Positions 1 to 12,619 of a stretch of 64,000 nt of DNA are shown piece by piece (the first letter of the stretch is position 1; each line of letters begins with the position of its first letter). A program made the position numbers and the translations under genes. Source of the stretch: Trema orientale (Eukaryota; Streptophyta; Magnoliopsida; Rosales; Cannabaceae); the NCBI GenBank assembly GCA_002914845.1, contig JXTC01000038.1, forward strand, positions 90,110-154,109, in the 5' to 3' direction. The notes under the pieces are model-generated. The model did not search any database and was not told the DNA's origin. It worked only from the letters and a program-made list of their open reading frames with translations.

Positions 1-11
1 AAAGAAGTGAG

Positions 12-543
12 GTGGAGTTCATCCTAAGTAACTGCCCCAGGTCGCCTATGAATGGTTTTCTGCTACTAAAAGAAATGCCTGCTAACGGACAGTGGCAGTT
101 AGTGGACCTACTTACTTTGTTGATATGGGTGCAGGCACTAGGTGCACCATTTGAGTTCATCACAAACACAAATACAGAACGTTTAGCCGAGAAACTGGAT
201 AAAGTTCTGGAGATGGTTCCACCACATAAGAAATTAAGGTGTTCTAACGAATGATTTTATGAGTTTCAAAGTGGAGATACGGATCGATAAGCCGTTGCAA
301 GCGAGTTTCTCGATACTGCGCTCGAGTAGACCAACGGCATGGATCTACCTGAAGTACGAATGCCTCCCGTTGATATGCTTCAGGTATGGGTTGATTGGTC
401 ATAAATATGACGATTGCTCCTTGCCAAGAAAAATGATCAAAGCCAGTGACGGAAGGGCAGTTACTTTGTTTGGCCCTTGGCTCCGGTTGGGCTCCCCGAT
501 ACCGTACTATATTTCACCCCAGTTAACAAGAAGTTCAGGGTAA
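12..543 (+). pseudogene. LINE ORF1 (gag-like, DUF4283 and zinc knuckle), broken
   Basis: Two overlapping-frame pieces. The first (12-254) reads like the DUF4283 region of plant LINE ORF1, with WVQALGAPFEF and LAEKLDKVLEM. The second (259-543) continues through CLPLICFRYGLIGHKYDDC. That last stretch is a CCHC zinc knuckle in which the second cysteine is replaced by tyrosine. ORF1 normally binds RNA in the retrotransposition particle. The frameshift near 254 and the lost zinc ligand both point to decay. Confidence 0.75.
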
Positions 544-1334
544 GATTGGGTGGCTGAAACGGAGAGGAGGCGAATGATTAAGAAGGCAATTGAGGATTTT
601 GAACCGGCTTTACTAGGCGGCATAGCTGTAGCTGAGTCAACCAAGACAACTGAGTCCCATGGACGCGCCGGAGCCACCTACGAATCCGCAGCTGCCAAGA
701 GATGACCCATAAGCACAACAAAATGTGGGACCCACGAATTTCACTAGTAGAGGAAAGAATATCTTGGAGTCTATTCCAGAGGGACCATATGGAATGAGCA
801 TGAAAAGGCACTCATGTAATATTGCGGGACAGAATATTTCGAATTCTGTATAGACTGCGGCACGAGGTATAGAGCTGTTCTCTGAAGTTAGTAGAGGAAT
901 TTGGATAATTTGAAACATAGACCATCAACTTCAATAGTTAGTGAGTTGGCAGTAGTATTTCGGGGGTGCCTTGACCCGATTTCTAAGTCTAGGCTTAACC
1001 TGACTAAACCCAAAAGAACCTTGGAAAGAAAAAGGGTCTCAAATGCCCTCAATGTAAACCCCTCGGGCTCTAGGCCCGAGGACCAGGCCAACAATAAGAA
1101 AAGGAAAAAGGAATGCAGGAAAAGACTCCCCAACAACCCAGGACACTCAGTGAAGCTTTAATCATCGACCATAGCAGCTGCAAGGACAATAAAGAAGAGG
1201 TTGTTCAGGGTGGTAAAAAGGAACTAGCAATTGACCTTTTAGCAAGGCCAGCGAATGAAGATAGGAAGCAACTGCCTACAACAAATGAAGATATTCTAAA
1301 GCTGCAGAAGCTTAAATACTCTAACTCAACCCAC

Positions 1335-1380
<46 letters not shown>
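1335..1380 (+). repeat. (GA)n microsatellite
   Basis: Nearly pure GA repeat of about 46 bases with one interruption. It sits just before the surviving part of the LINE endonuclease, where the N-terminal half of that domain should be. Confidence 0.95.
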
Positions 1381-3136
1381 AAATATGGCTATCAGATTTT
1401 TTATTCAACACGAGAACAATTGATCTGGGTTGTGTAGGAGCCCAATTTATATGGACAAATGGTAGAGACATTAGCAACCATGTGAAAGAAAGGTTAAATA
1501 GAGTTATTTGTAACTCTCAATGGTTAATCAATTTCTCAAAAGTTGGGGTACAGAACCTGACCATCTTAGACTCAGACCATCGCCTAATTTTAGTTGACAC
1601 AGATATGGAGAATGATAAAGGGACAACCTCTTTCTGATTCTTAGATGCGTGTAGTAAGGACCCTTCTTGTAAGGCGGTTATAGCTGAGACTTGGAAAATC
1701 AGGATGTCTGGTTTCAAAAGCTTCCAACTAATGGTGAAGATCAACAATACGACCCATGTACTGAAGAAGTGGAATAAAAAGGTATTTGGTTTTTGGCAAG
1801 ATAATCTGAAGATCCTTAACTATCTGTTAACGGAAGTCCAAAATAGAATCCCTTCCCAGACAAACCTTGAATTGGAAGTATCTATCCAACTAGATATTGA
1901 AGATATTCGAAACAAACAGGAACTTATATGGTGGCAGAAATCTAGAGAACTATGGCTGACACAGGGAGATAGGATTACTCATTTCTTCTACGCCTCGACA
2001 GTTATTCGACGGAAAAGAAACCAGATTTGGGCAGTTTCGGACGATGGTAAAAATTGGATTGAAGGCAGACAAAATATTGATAGTATTTCATCCGAAACTT
2101 CAAATAAGTGTTTACCTCCTTTAATATGATGATTAGTCCAGATCTTGATAAACTCTTTGAGCATAAAATCCCCATTGAAATAAACAATGACCTATGTCGC
2201 ATACCTACGATGGAAGAAATAAGGGAGATTGTGAGAAACATACACCCTCCTAAGATGCCAGGCCTTGATAGATTGCCAATTAAATTCTACAAGGATTATT
2301 GGGATATTGTTGGCATGGACCTAACTCATTTTGTTCAAGAATTTTTTGTTAAAGGCAAGTTTACTTCGAGTATAAACCAGACTTTTATCATCCTCATACC
2401 TAAACAGACAGATGCTAAGTGTTTTGATGATTATAGACCTATCAGCTTGTGCAATATAACCTATAAAGTGATCTCTAAGATCTTAGCCAATCGGATTCGT
2501 GGGGTTCTGGACAAACTGATTTCACCTTTCCAATCGGCCTTTGTACTGGGAAAATGGATTGCTGAGAACTCAGTCCTTGTCCAAGAAGTTATTCATTCCA
2601 TAAAAACTAAATCGGGCACTACAGGTGTTGTGGGATTAAAGCTAGATATGTCAAAAGCCTATGATAGGATCGAATGGTCCTTATTAGAGCGAGTCTTACA
2701 TGCTTATGGTTTCGATGACCATTTCAAGAAGTTGGTGATGACATGTGTTTATTCAGTATCCTTCTCGGTATTGTTAAATGGTAGCCCCTTTCCTAGCTTT
2801 TCACCAGGGCATGGCCTTTGGCAAGGTGATCCACTTTCACTATATCTGTTTATCATGTGTAGTAAGGTGCTGTCAAAACTTATTCCTAAGGAGGAAATAG
2901 AGGGTCAGATTTCGGGAGCTCGTGTTGCCAGAAACTACCCTTCAATCTCGCACCTTATGTATGCTAATGACATTTTCCTATTTTATAGTGCCAGTACCAT
3001 TGAGGTGCATAGAATGGTGTGGTGCCTAAACCAATATTCTGCCTGGTCAGGACAGAGGCTCAATGCACAGAAATCCTCAATTTACTTTTCAAAGAATACT
3101 CATAAAAGGATAAGAGAAGAGATCATCAACCAGTAG
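1381..3136 (+). pseudogene. LINE ORF2: endonuclease C-terminus and reverse transcriptase
   Basis: From 1381 the translation gives the C-terminal half of an APE-type endonuclease (FIWTNGRD, then KERLNR and the terminal SDH motif). A stop at 1635-1637 and a frame change follow. The reverse transcriptase runs in one frame over 2108-3136, with fingers and palm motifs (LIPKQTDAKCFDDYRPISL, LDMSKAYDRIEW, GLWQGDPLS) and the catalytic box as YANDI instead of the usual [FY]ADD. The first aspartate of that pair is therefore asparagine, which should abolish polymerisation. The family copies RNA by target-primed reverse transcription; this copy cannot. Confidence 0.9.
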
Positions 3137-3159
3137 GGCTTTAAAGTGATGACAGGAGT

Positions 3160-4982
3160 AGAAACCTTCATTGGTAATCCGTTATTTTTAACAAATAACC
3201 GAACCAAGGATTTCAATTTCTTGAAAGACAGGGTTTATGCTAGATTGGAAGGTTGGCATAGCAAGCCCCTCTCACGAGAAGCAGGATAACTCTCATTAAA
3301 CGTATGGTGAAAAGTATTCTGGTGTACTCAATATTTATTTTTCCTACTACCTAAATCCTTTTACGAGGACCTTGACAAGTTGGTGAGGCGCTTCTGGTAG
3401 ACTAGGAGAGTGGAAAAACAACACTTCCTTGCACTGACCTCATGGGAGTCAATTTATCGGCCTAAAGCGTGTGGAGGAATCAGTCTCAAGCATTTTTTTG
3501 ACATCAATTTCACCCTTATGCCCAAACTGGGGTGGATGATGGCATCTGGCTCAGCTTCACTTTGGGCAACAGTTCTTAGAACAAAATATTATAAACATGG
3601 GAGCTTTTGGAATTCTGGACTACCTAAAAATGCTTCAATTGTGGCCAAAGGTATTTGGGCCACCTAAGAGTTTGTCCAAAATGGGAGCTGCTTACTCATT
3701 GGTAAGGGAGATTCTGCAGACATTTGGAATGCACCTTGGGTCCCATATGCAGATTTTAATGAAACCAGAAGCACTTTCAACCCCCTTCAGGAAGTGAATA
3801 ATGTTAAGATTCAGGAACTTCTAACAATTGGATGTGACCACTGGGATAGAAACAAGTCAGAAACTTAGTTCACCCCACCAAATATGGATAGCTATATGAA
3901 GATCCTCCTGCTTCCAAATAATCAAACAAACCTTTCGATATGGAAAGATACAAAGAATAGAGAGTTCACAATTAAAAATGCCTAGAGATTGAATCGACGA
4001 AGATTCACTAATCTATAACCAATATGAAAGATTATCTAGTCTAGCCACCTCCATGAATGACTGAAACTTTTGCTTTGGAGAATTGGTAAAAATGCCCTCC
4101 CTACTTGCGAGAGACTTGGAAGCATTCTATAGGTACCCAATAATAATTGTGTTCAGTGCTCAAACTCTGAGGATGCAACTGTCCATTTATTCATTCGTTG
4201 CCCAATTGCAAAGTACATTTGGTTTGGAAGTAAATGGAACTTGCGCATGGATCAAAGAACACTGTTGAGTGGGTTAGAAATGGTGAAATAGATTTTCAAC
4301 CCTCACCACCTGGGCAATTGTGAAAAATAAGTTAAAGATGAATTCACGACCTTTGCAGCAGGGGCTTGCAAAAAAATTTGGGATGCAAAGAATACTAAGT
4401 TCCATGAAGGCTCCCAGATAAACCCAATCTATATTCTTAATTAATCTAGTAAATGCGGCTGTGAAGGAGCACCGATAGATCCAAACTTCATCTACCTTTG
4501 GCATGGACCACAATAACATAAGGTGTGATGCTCTGACTAGTTGTTTGACCGTTTCTCCTGGGAGGATCAGAATTTTTATTAACGGGGCCTTTAAAAATGG
4601 GGAGGGAGCAGCAGGTGTCGTGGCTAAGGGAGAAGATGACTGAATTCTCCTTCTAGCATCGTCTCTGTTCGAGGCAAGTTCCCCTCTTAAAGCAGAACTC
4701 CGAGCTCTCAAACTGGGCTTATCTCATTGTTTAGAAAGGAACTGGCAAATTGCTGACTTCTTCTCTGATTCTAAGGAGATGGTCTCCGTGTTACGAGCTC
4801 ATAGATCCCCGTCTTGGCATCTATCACATATTGGTGTTAGCGTTATTTCCTTTTTCAAGTCTTGTAATTGTAACCTGAATTGGATCCCAAGGATGAGGAA
4901 TTACTTGCGCATTCTGTTGCAAAATGGGCGCTCTCATCTCATCATTCCGGTATTTTTGCATCTTCGGAGGTGCCCCATGTAG
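3160..4982 (+). pseudogene. LINE ORF2 C-terminal part (zinc-binding RVT region and RNase H), fragmented
   Basis: After the stop at 3134-3136 the ORF2 product continues in scattered frames. Recognisable pieces include a block at about 3410-3667 (MEKQHFLALTSWESIYRPKA) and an RNase H-like region at about 4560-4930. In the latter, INGAFKNGEGAAGVV replaces the usual D-G-x-x start and AELRALKLGLSHC follows. Several stops interrupt each piece. Confidence 0.75.
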
Positions 4983-5050
4983 CCACCAAACTCTTTTAAC
5001 CGGTTCTTATTTTATCTCGGTTTTTTTCAGAGCGAAAAAAAAAAAAAAAA

Positions 5051-5450
5051 GAGAAAGTGGGCAAACAATAATTTTTATTTTCCAATATCATTGAACATTT
5101 CTTTAAAAGAGGTCAAATTGAAGCAATCTTCATAGATTGCAAATTCAAATTCTAAGAATCAAAACATTGAACGTATTTACAAAGTTGGAGCTCAAATGAC
5201 AACAAATAAGTCGTACGTACGTACTTCAATCTCAAGACACATCTAACCTATATTACTAAGTTATTCTAGACCAAATCTCCCAAACAAACTTCGAATCGAA
5301 GGTGGACCAATAATAACACCAACTTTTATTTCCAACACTGAACACTTCTTTAAAAAAAAACAGTTCAAGTTTGAAACCTAGCTCGCTGCAATCTTGAAAC
5401 ATGCAAATGCAAATCCAAGAACATATATATACAAAAATTGAGACCAGTAA
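5051..5450. other. Protease 3' flank with an internal duplication
   Basis: No gene. It is the 3' flank and probable 3' UTR of the minus-strand protease. About 5065-5165 resembles 5310-5440: both have a ttttatttcca block, then gaacatttcttt or gaacacttcttt, then gcaatctt and gcaaattc or gcaaatcc. On the minus strand AAATAAAA near 5323-5330 could serve as a polyadenylation signal. Confidence 0.5.
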
Positions 5451-7421
5451 TTAGGCAATTGGGTAAGATGCATCCATGGCAATGCCACAACGACCTTCTT
5501 TGTCATCCACATCTCTCTCAATCCTTACGTAACCCTCTTCCCCCCAGTTGGTACCCCACGAATTCTTAACAATCCAATACTTGGTCCCGTCATCGTCCGT
5601 ACCATAACCGACTGCGGTAACCCCATGGTTAAGTGAGGTACCGCAACTTCCCTTGTAAACCCCACTCGAGTAGAATTGGAAGGCTGATCCTCCGGCATCG
5701 ATGGCTACCGATACCGGCTGGTGCGCCACGGCCTTGAGCAGCGCGGCCTCGTTGTTTTGGGGGACGGTTTGGTAGCCTTTGATCTTGGCCACGTGGAACA
5801 CACTCTTTCTGAAGTTACAGGCACCGTCTTTTGCTTTGTAAGGGTAGATAGCCTCGGAGGTGATGCCTCTATTCTTGACTATGAAGTTGAAGGCGTTCTC
5901 CATGTAGCCGCCTTGGCATCCTTTGTCGTAGGATTTAGTGTCACAATCCACTAGTTGTTGCTCTGATAGGGAGACTAGTTTGCCTCTTGCTATTTTGGTG
6001 ATTCCCTCGGTTGCGGCCACGGCTGAGAAGGCCCAGCAACTACCTGTATATACATATATATATATATATAGTAGTGTTGCATGCATGCCAGTGCATGTTT
6101 TAGGAAAAAAATTGATAGATAAAGGATAAAAAGATTAGCAAGAAGTGAATGCATGTGACACACATGAAAGGGTGACATTATGAATAAATGATAACTTTTA
6201 TATATATATATATATATATTAATTTTGAATTTTAGATTAATATTTATGAATGTATTAGCTTGGAACACGTAAATTAGACCGAATATTAAGTAAGTTTAAT
6301 TATATACGTATACTTATTATTATTCAAGCAAATATATATACATATTTGTATTTATTGAATTATAGATATTCATGAGTATGTATATTCTGAAAGAGTAGCT
6401 AGCGTTATGTACTAATTGTAAGCAAAAATTTTTTTAAGTATACTTGTAAGCAATTAATTAGATGTGATTACCTCAAGAAAAACAAAACAAAAAAAAAACA
6501 AAACAAAACAAAAACAAAACAAAACAAAAACAAAACAAAAACTAAATATGTGATGCTTCGGTCAAACAGGTTAAAAAAAAGTGACGATTCAAGAAAATGA
6601 AAAGTATCGTTATTACGTTACCCTATAATAAAATGAACTGACATATAGTAAAAGGAAAGATGTGTTCTTGAAGACGTACGTGGCTTTTTAGGCCATTTGG
6701 TGATAAATGAGTCATCATAATAATTGTATATTATCATGTACATACATATATATATATATATACATGTTGTTAACTATCTTATATATTATATCACTAAAAA
6801 TAAAAATAGTAAATATTGAGATGAACGTTAGAATAGCATGATTTTAAAATATCCAAAATGTCGAGTAACAATTACCTACCTGCAGCGAAAGAAAGGGGAG
6901 GGGGAATTTTCTAAAAATAAAAAATAAGAACAACGTTAACTATTCTTACCACATTGTTGCTGGTTCTTGATCGGAGTAACAGCTCCTTTCTTCCTCCAGT
7001 CAAAGCTAGAAGGAACCTCAGTAACATTTTCATACTTGAACAAAGAGGATGCTGATGTTGATTCTTTATTATGTAACCACAGCCCAGTAGGCTTGATCCT
7101 CCTGTATCCATTCCGGGTAGCCCTAAACTCTTCGTTGGTAAGGTCCCCGAACTCATTCATACGTATCTTAAAAGCCCTTTTCTCATCAGCGTTGAAGGAC
7201 TCAATGAACTCCACATTGTCCTTAAAGATGTTGAAACGCCTCTCCTTCTCTAGGGCATCCTTGTACACCTTCCCATTTGTCACCATCCATTGTTCATGTC
7301 TCTTAGATAAGGATCTGATTGCCTCCACTTCATGATGGACTTGGAGTTCTCGGCATGACACTTGAGAAGCACATGAACCTGCTAATACAACAATTATGAG
7401 GAATAACAAAGTTGAAGCCAT
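5451..7421 (-). CDS. Papain-like cysteine protease (C1A, SAG12/SAG39-like)
   Basis: Two exons, 7421-6950 and 6043-5451, give 354 residues; the roughly 900-base intron has GT-AG ends and splits a glycine codon. A hydrophobic signal peptide covers about residues 4-22. An I29 propeptide with an ERFNIN-type helix follows ([10 protein letters not shown], about 60-69), and the mature enzyme starts near V136. Catalytic residues are Cys160 (GSCWAF), His297 (NHG) and Asn318 (KNSWG), with oxyanion Gln154. The enzyme hydrolyses peptide bonds. There is no C-terminal KDEL or granulin domain, so a vacuolar or extracellular location is likely. Length and intron position match plant papain-like proteases linked with senescence or defence. 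One oddity is NQQQCG where the family usually has NQGxCG. A paralogue, now dead, lies at 57.7-62.5 kb with its intron at the same site. Confidence 0.93.
6483..6541. repeat. (AAAAC)n-type low-complexity tract
   Basis: Runs of aaaac and aaaaac units inside the protease intron. On the coding strand it is a long GTTTT tract. TA-rich simple repeats at about 6193-6220 and 6747-6762 flank it in the same intron. Confidence 0.9.
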
Positions 7422-7545
7422 GGCTAGCTAGCTGGATATTGTTGGCTATTTAGGTAAGTATACTTTTTCTGTTTGAAAGAATTTAGATGAGTATAGTTTA
7501 GAGAATGTAATTCTGTGTGCTATGACTATTAGCTACTGACATGGA

Positions 7546-7554
7546 CTATATATA
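7546..7554 (-). promoter_or_regulatory. Probable TATA box of the protease gene
   Basis: The minus strand reads TATATATAG about 125 bases upstream of the start codon at 7421, inside otherwise mixed sequence. Spacing suits a plant TATA box with a 5' UTR of roughly 90 bases. There is no transcript evidence. Confidence 0.55.
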
Positions 7555-7559
7555 GGGAC

Positions 7560-8904
7560 TTTTCTATTTTTCATTTTTACTTAAGAAACTCCAAAAAAGG
7601 AGGAAGAAGTTAATTATTTTATTTTTTTTCAAGTGAAAAATACAGATCAAGTGTACTAAGATTTCACTTTACGACCTAGTTAGGTGCCTAAGACTTGGCC
7701 AGTCAAGGAGGTTATTGTCTTCCGAGAATCAATTAATTTTGTTCTCTTTTATAATTTTTTGTTTAAAAAATAATAATATGTAGAGAAGAGGTAGTATATT
7801 GGGACTTAGTCAATTTAACAAGGAGTTGTTAGTTTATTTTCGTTAAGTCGTTTCCTTGAATATTTCCTTTATTCGAACGAACTTAGGAGGCGTCTAGATC
7901 TAATCGAACGGTCAATAAAACAAAGTTCTACCAAAAATAAGTAGAATATCCTTCGCTGAATTCTGAATTCTCCCTTTTTAAGCTTTTGGAAGGAAAATAA
8001 ATTAAAAAGAAAAGCAAAACATTGAACATTCTGAACACTGTACTTTTTTTTCCTGTGATGTGAAGGACATATATTGAACACACTGTACATGTACGCCTTC
8101 TCCCCCAAACCAAACCATCCACCAGAAATCCATTGTTATTCATGTAAATTAAAAAAAAAAAAAAGAGTATTTATAAGAAATATGTCCCTTTTTCTAGATC
8201 AATTTAAAAATGACTATTTTTTACACCTATTTAATAAATGACTTTTTTTAATTTTATTTTGATAAATGACCGTCCTTTAGTTGATCTCAATTTTTTTTAA
8301 AATTGATTTATTTTATGCAAAATAAATCAATTTTTAAAAAATAAATCAAATTTATACAAAATTAATCAATATATTTTGAGCTATTAAATATAAAAATGTC
8401 ATTTTTTAAATAAGTTTCAAAATTTGGCTATTATTTAATAATGTTTGAAAAATACCCATTATTGAAACAGTGATTTAAAATTCAGCCATTTGGGTTAAAA
8501 GCTGGAAAAGAAAACATAAATCTGAATTAGAGGTGTCAAATAGGCCGGGTCACGAAAACTAAGTAACTAAGTGCTAGGTCCAGTCTGGTCTATAACCTGC
8601 CCAAATTTAGACCAGAATGGGCCTACAATGGGCTGGCCCATTATGGCCCACAATGGACCAACTCATAATTGACTTGGCCGGATTAATTCTGTCCAAATAT
8701 CTCCACATAAAATCAAAGCAGCCGATCAATGTTATCCAAATTCTTTTTAGTGCTATCAAAAAGGCAACATATCATATCAAATAATAAATGCGTGTAAGCC
8801 AGTGCTCCTCTGGAAGAGGAAATTGGTTCAAAGCTAACTTTGTGATAAAACAAACTGAGCTATATTCTTTTTTTTTTTTTTTTTTTTTAAAAAAAACCCT
8901 GAGC

Positions 8905-8935
<31 letters not shown>

Positions 8936-9500
8936 GACAGCCAGGCTGTGCGTAACTCTCCTAAACTCCTAGTCAAGCTATCAAGTACTACATTTACTGG
9001 TGTCATTTTGAAAATTTCGTTTTTCTGAAATAGTTTTAGCCTGTACATGTATGAATTAGTAGCTTGTGTACGAATGGGATAAGTTCTTTTCTTTGAGGCC
9101 AGATAAATCCTCCTTTCCAATGGATAAAATCATAAAACGATTATAGTTAATGATAATGAATTATTGTTATTATTGTACCAAAGGAAACGTACAAATTACC
9201 CGTCCTATGTGCAATTTATTCTCGTTATTATTTTGCTTGCGGAATCAGACTTGGTTAATCATTAATATTTGCCTTCCGAGATACGAACGTTTTTTTTTTT
9301 TTTTTGCTATATAAGTTAAATTGTTTATAACATTGGTATGGAGATTAGTGTTCGGTCACCTACATATGGATCTTATAATAAGTTGTCCTAGTCATCTGTT
9401 CTTTGCAGAGCTAAAAGACAAGACTGTGAGATAGTTAAGACTATTATGCTTTGAGTATGAGAAAACGTCCAGCCAAACGGTTAATTTTTCGAAATCTGTA
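7560..9500. other. Intergenic AT-rich region
   Basis: No gene recognised. It holds homopolymer and TA tracts, including a (TA)n run at 8905-8932. At about 8527 the sequence tagaggtgtcaaata begins a stretch rich in GGCC and CCGG words up to about 8700. That start resembles the ends of non-autonomous hAT elements common in dicots, but I could not find a matching far end. Confidence 0.5.
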
Positions 9501-11425
9501 ATAACATACAGTACAAATATTGGGGTTGTCTTGGAAGAGAAATCAAATTGTGCTTGGGGTTAGAAGTGAGCAATCATCATGATAAATACTTGGGTTTACC
9601 AACTCTGGTGGGTCGTAACAAAAAGTCTACTTTCAACTGGATAAAGAAACGGGTATAGAATAAGCTTCCACTCTGGAGAAGCAAAATCTTTTTTGTGGGT
9701 AGCAAAGAGGTTTTCATCGAGGCTGTGGCCCAGTCCCAATCCATTCCAACATACACCGTGAGCATTTGCAAAGTCCCCACTACTTTGTGTGATGAGTTGA
9801 AATCTCTTATCACTAAGTTTTGGTGGGGTCGGCCAGGAAAAAGGAAAAAAAAAGATACATTGGATGAGATGGGAGAAACTTTATAAACCAAAGTTTGAAG
9901 GAAGTTTGGGATTTAGGGACTTCAGGGTTTTCAATAAGGCGCTGGTGGTGAAACAGAGATGGAGCCTAATTCATGATTCGACTTCCTTGTTAGCACGAGT
10001 TTTTAAATGTAAATATTTCCTAAACGCAGACTTTCTCTCTGCAAAAGTTGGGACCGGTGCTTCCTATGATTGACAAAGTATTATTTGGAGAGTTGACCTC
10101 CTCAAAAAGGGTGTTCGTTGGCATATTGGAGATGGGTCAAAAATGAGTTTATTTCGTGATCCTTGGTTGCCGAGACCCTATACTTTCAGACTAACATCTC
10201 TCATGAGTGGTTTTTCTGATCATTGTGTTGTGGCGGATATAATCTTCAATGGAAAATGGAATTTGGATCTCATAAATCATATGTTAACGTTCTTTCTTAT
10301 TGACAGATATTGCATTGAGAGTATTCCCTTTAAGTGACTCTGTTTTGGAAGATAAGCTCCTTTGATACTATAATTCTAATGGAATCTACTCTGTAAATCT
10401 GGATACAAGTTGGCTATGACCTTAATGGTAGAAACAGGTCCTTCTACTCCTTCAACTGATATGTCCTAGTGGAAGTGTCTTTGGCATCTCAAAATTCCAT
10501 CAAAAATGAAAAGAAAAAAAAAAAAAACTTATTTGGAGACTCTTTCGTATCATTCTTCCTACCCGTGATACTCTCAGAGATCATCATGTTGACATTGATA
10601 CTGTATGCCCCTAGTGTAAAGTAGAAAATGAGGATGGCTTCCATGCCTTTTGGGGCTGTGAAAGGGTGGCTAGAATTTGGTCTGTTTTATGCTTTTGGCC
10701 TATGCTTTTAAGGTTCGTAGGCTCTCTTCTGCCTAGTTTCTTACTTTTTGCCGTCACAAATATATTAGCAAAAATGATGTTGCTCTTTTCTGTATGGTGA
10801 TTTGGAACATTTAGTCGGCTAGAAACAAATTAGTCTTTAAAAATTGTTTCAAGTATGACTCAATGATCCTGGAAGAGGCTGGGAGATTTCTGTTTGAGTT
10901 TCAAGAGTATCATAACATTCAGATTCCCCCTCCATCTGGCAGGATTGTTGATGTTACTTTGGTTGAGGAACTAAATACAATAGGGGTTGGGATTGTTGTT
11001 CATGACTATCGAGGGCGGGTCCTTCGATGTGCTTCTATCAAACTAGCCAAAGTTTGCTCCCCCCTTTGTTGCTAAACTTCTAGCTTTTCGAGAAGGTCTA
11101 AGGTTTGCTCTTACAAATGGCTTCTAGATTGGAATAGCTGAATGTGATACTTTAAATGTTATTGAAGTAATTACTTCTAATTATGCTGTTGGTTTTGAAG
11201 AGTCTATTATTTTAGATATTAAGAATCTTCTTAGCTTTTTTAGAAGTCGTAAGTGTTATTATTACTCTAGGCTTGGGAACTTAGTTACTTATTCCTTTTC
11301 CAAGTTTTCTCTTAATATCCTCGGACGATCAGATTTGGTTGGATATCTATCCAAGTTGTATTTTGTATGTAATTTTGGCAGATATTGCCCCTATTAATTA
11401 AATTTTCCAATCTTTTCGTCAAAAA
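9500..11425 (+). mobile_element. 5'-truncated LINE, ORF2 C-terminal half
   Basis: A second LINE copy that begins after the reverse transcriptase catalytic region. Translated pieces in several frames show YLGLPTLVGRNKK (about 9584-9625), FWWGRPGKRKKK (9820-9855), then GSLGFRDFRVFNKALVVKQ, WHIGDGSKMSLFRDPWLP (about 10120-10170), a zinc-binding RVT block (about 10480-10680) and an RNase H-like block (GVGIVVHDYRGRVLRC, about 10984-11035). The 3' end near 11400-11425 is a short A-rich tail (cgtcaaaaact). Truncation from the 5' side is typical of LINE insertion. Stops occur throughout. No clear target duplication was found. Confidence 0.85.
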
Positions 11426-12546
11426 CTAGAGTAAATTATTTATGAACCGTCCTTTTCTAAACATATCATATTAAAGTTCGATTTGTTATATCTACCATTT
11501 ACCAAAACACATATAGAAGTCAAGAGAGACTTACAAAATCGTCTACGTAGTGTTAATATATATGCATTTATAATACGTTGGTAGTTGTACGTCAACCAAT
11601 CATCATTTGGGTTCAGAAATTTATATTCTTTATTATTCACATTTCGACGACTTCTACAAAACATCCCTAGTGGTTTCGGTTAATTAATCGTATGAGAGAG
11701 AGAGAGAGAGAGAGACTACTTATAAATGAGATATCTGTGCTTTACGAAAATATTAAATTATTTTTGTTTTTTTAAATATTTTTGAAACGTCAAAAAAGAA
11801 AATTAATTAGCTAGGAAGTGTTAACGATTATCTTAATCTCCTTAATTAACAATTAACAAAATAGATAATATGCCAAATTACTCATATGTCACGATCACGA
11901 ACTAGTTAAGACTATTTTTTAATACCATCGAAATTAATAAAATTACATACATATTCTCCTGAAGCCAATGAGTTAATAATGTAGAACAAAATAGCAGATA
12001 ATTAATAGTATTTTAATAATTATCTTATAACTTGTGATAATTATTAACTGGTGATAGAGTTTCATCTATTTAGAATTTATTTAGGTTTAAATTCTTAGAA
12101 TTAATTTTCTAGTTGAATTAGGATTGTTTATATGTCTATCCATATACAAAGCCAGCTATGCAATTATAATTAGACTCGTTATCAAATTTCATGTGTAATC
12201 ATAACTCTCTAATTGCTCTCTCCTGTTTCTTCCTCCTCCTTTCTCTTCTCTAGTTAACCTTGCAACCCACCAAATACAAAAGTCAAGAGGGTATAAATTG
12301 ACTTTACCTAAAAGATCATTCACCTGCTTCATTTTCTGCATTATAAGAGATATATATATATATTGTGCAAGTTTTGTGACCGAATCATTTATATATTCAT
12401 TCACTAGATTTCTGTTATACGTATTTTCAGGGCACTTGATATTTAGCCATAGTTCCTAATCAAAACCCAACTCAGGAACCAAAACCACGACTACAGCAAA
12501 GGATATTTGTGCCATTGCACTTGCTCCCCCATAGACTTGTGTGACT
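11426..12546. other. Intergenic region upstream of the TBL gene
   Basis: AT-rich, with no coding sequence that I can support. A GA microsatellite lies at about 11693-11715 and a short TA tract at about 12351-12361. Promoter elements for the downstream gene probably lie at the right end. Confidence 0.5.
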
Positions 12547-12553
12547 TTATAAA
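12547..12553 (+). promoter_or_regulatory. Possible TATA box of the TBL gene
   Basis: TTATAAA about 67 bases before the start codon at 12620. Spacing implies a short leader of about 35-40 bases. Assigned by motif and position only. Confidence 0.4.
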
Positions 12554-12619
12554 CTACCCCCATTTGATTATTTTCAACCAACTTTAACTGAAAATCTCTC
12601 TTCATGACCAAACTTAGCC

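Larger units (their letters stand above)
1..5050 (+). mobile_element. Degenerate LINE (non-LTR) retrotransposon
   Basis: A plant L1-type LINE that starts before the window. In order it holds ORF1 remains with a DUF4283-like part and a zinc knuckle (1-543), an endonuclease fragment (about 1381-1637), reverse transcriptase (about 2108-3136), the zinc-binding RVT region in broken frames (about 3400-4270), an RNase H-like region (about 4560-4980) and a 16-base A tract (5035-5050) as its 3' tail. Many stops and frameshifts show that it is dead. It ends about 400 bases beyond the stop codon of the neighbouring protease gene, which lies on the other strand. Domain order is seen in translation; family assignment is from known plant LINE proteins. 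Confidence 0.9.
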
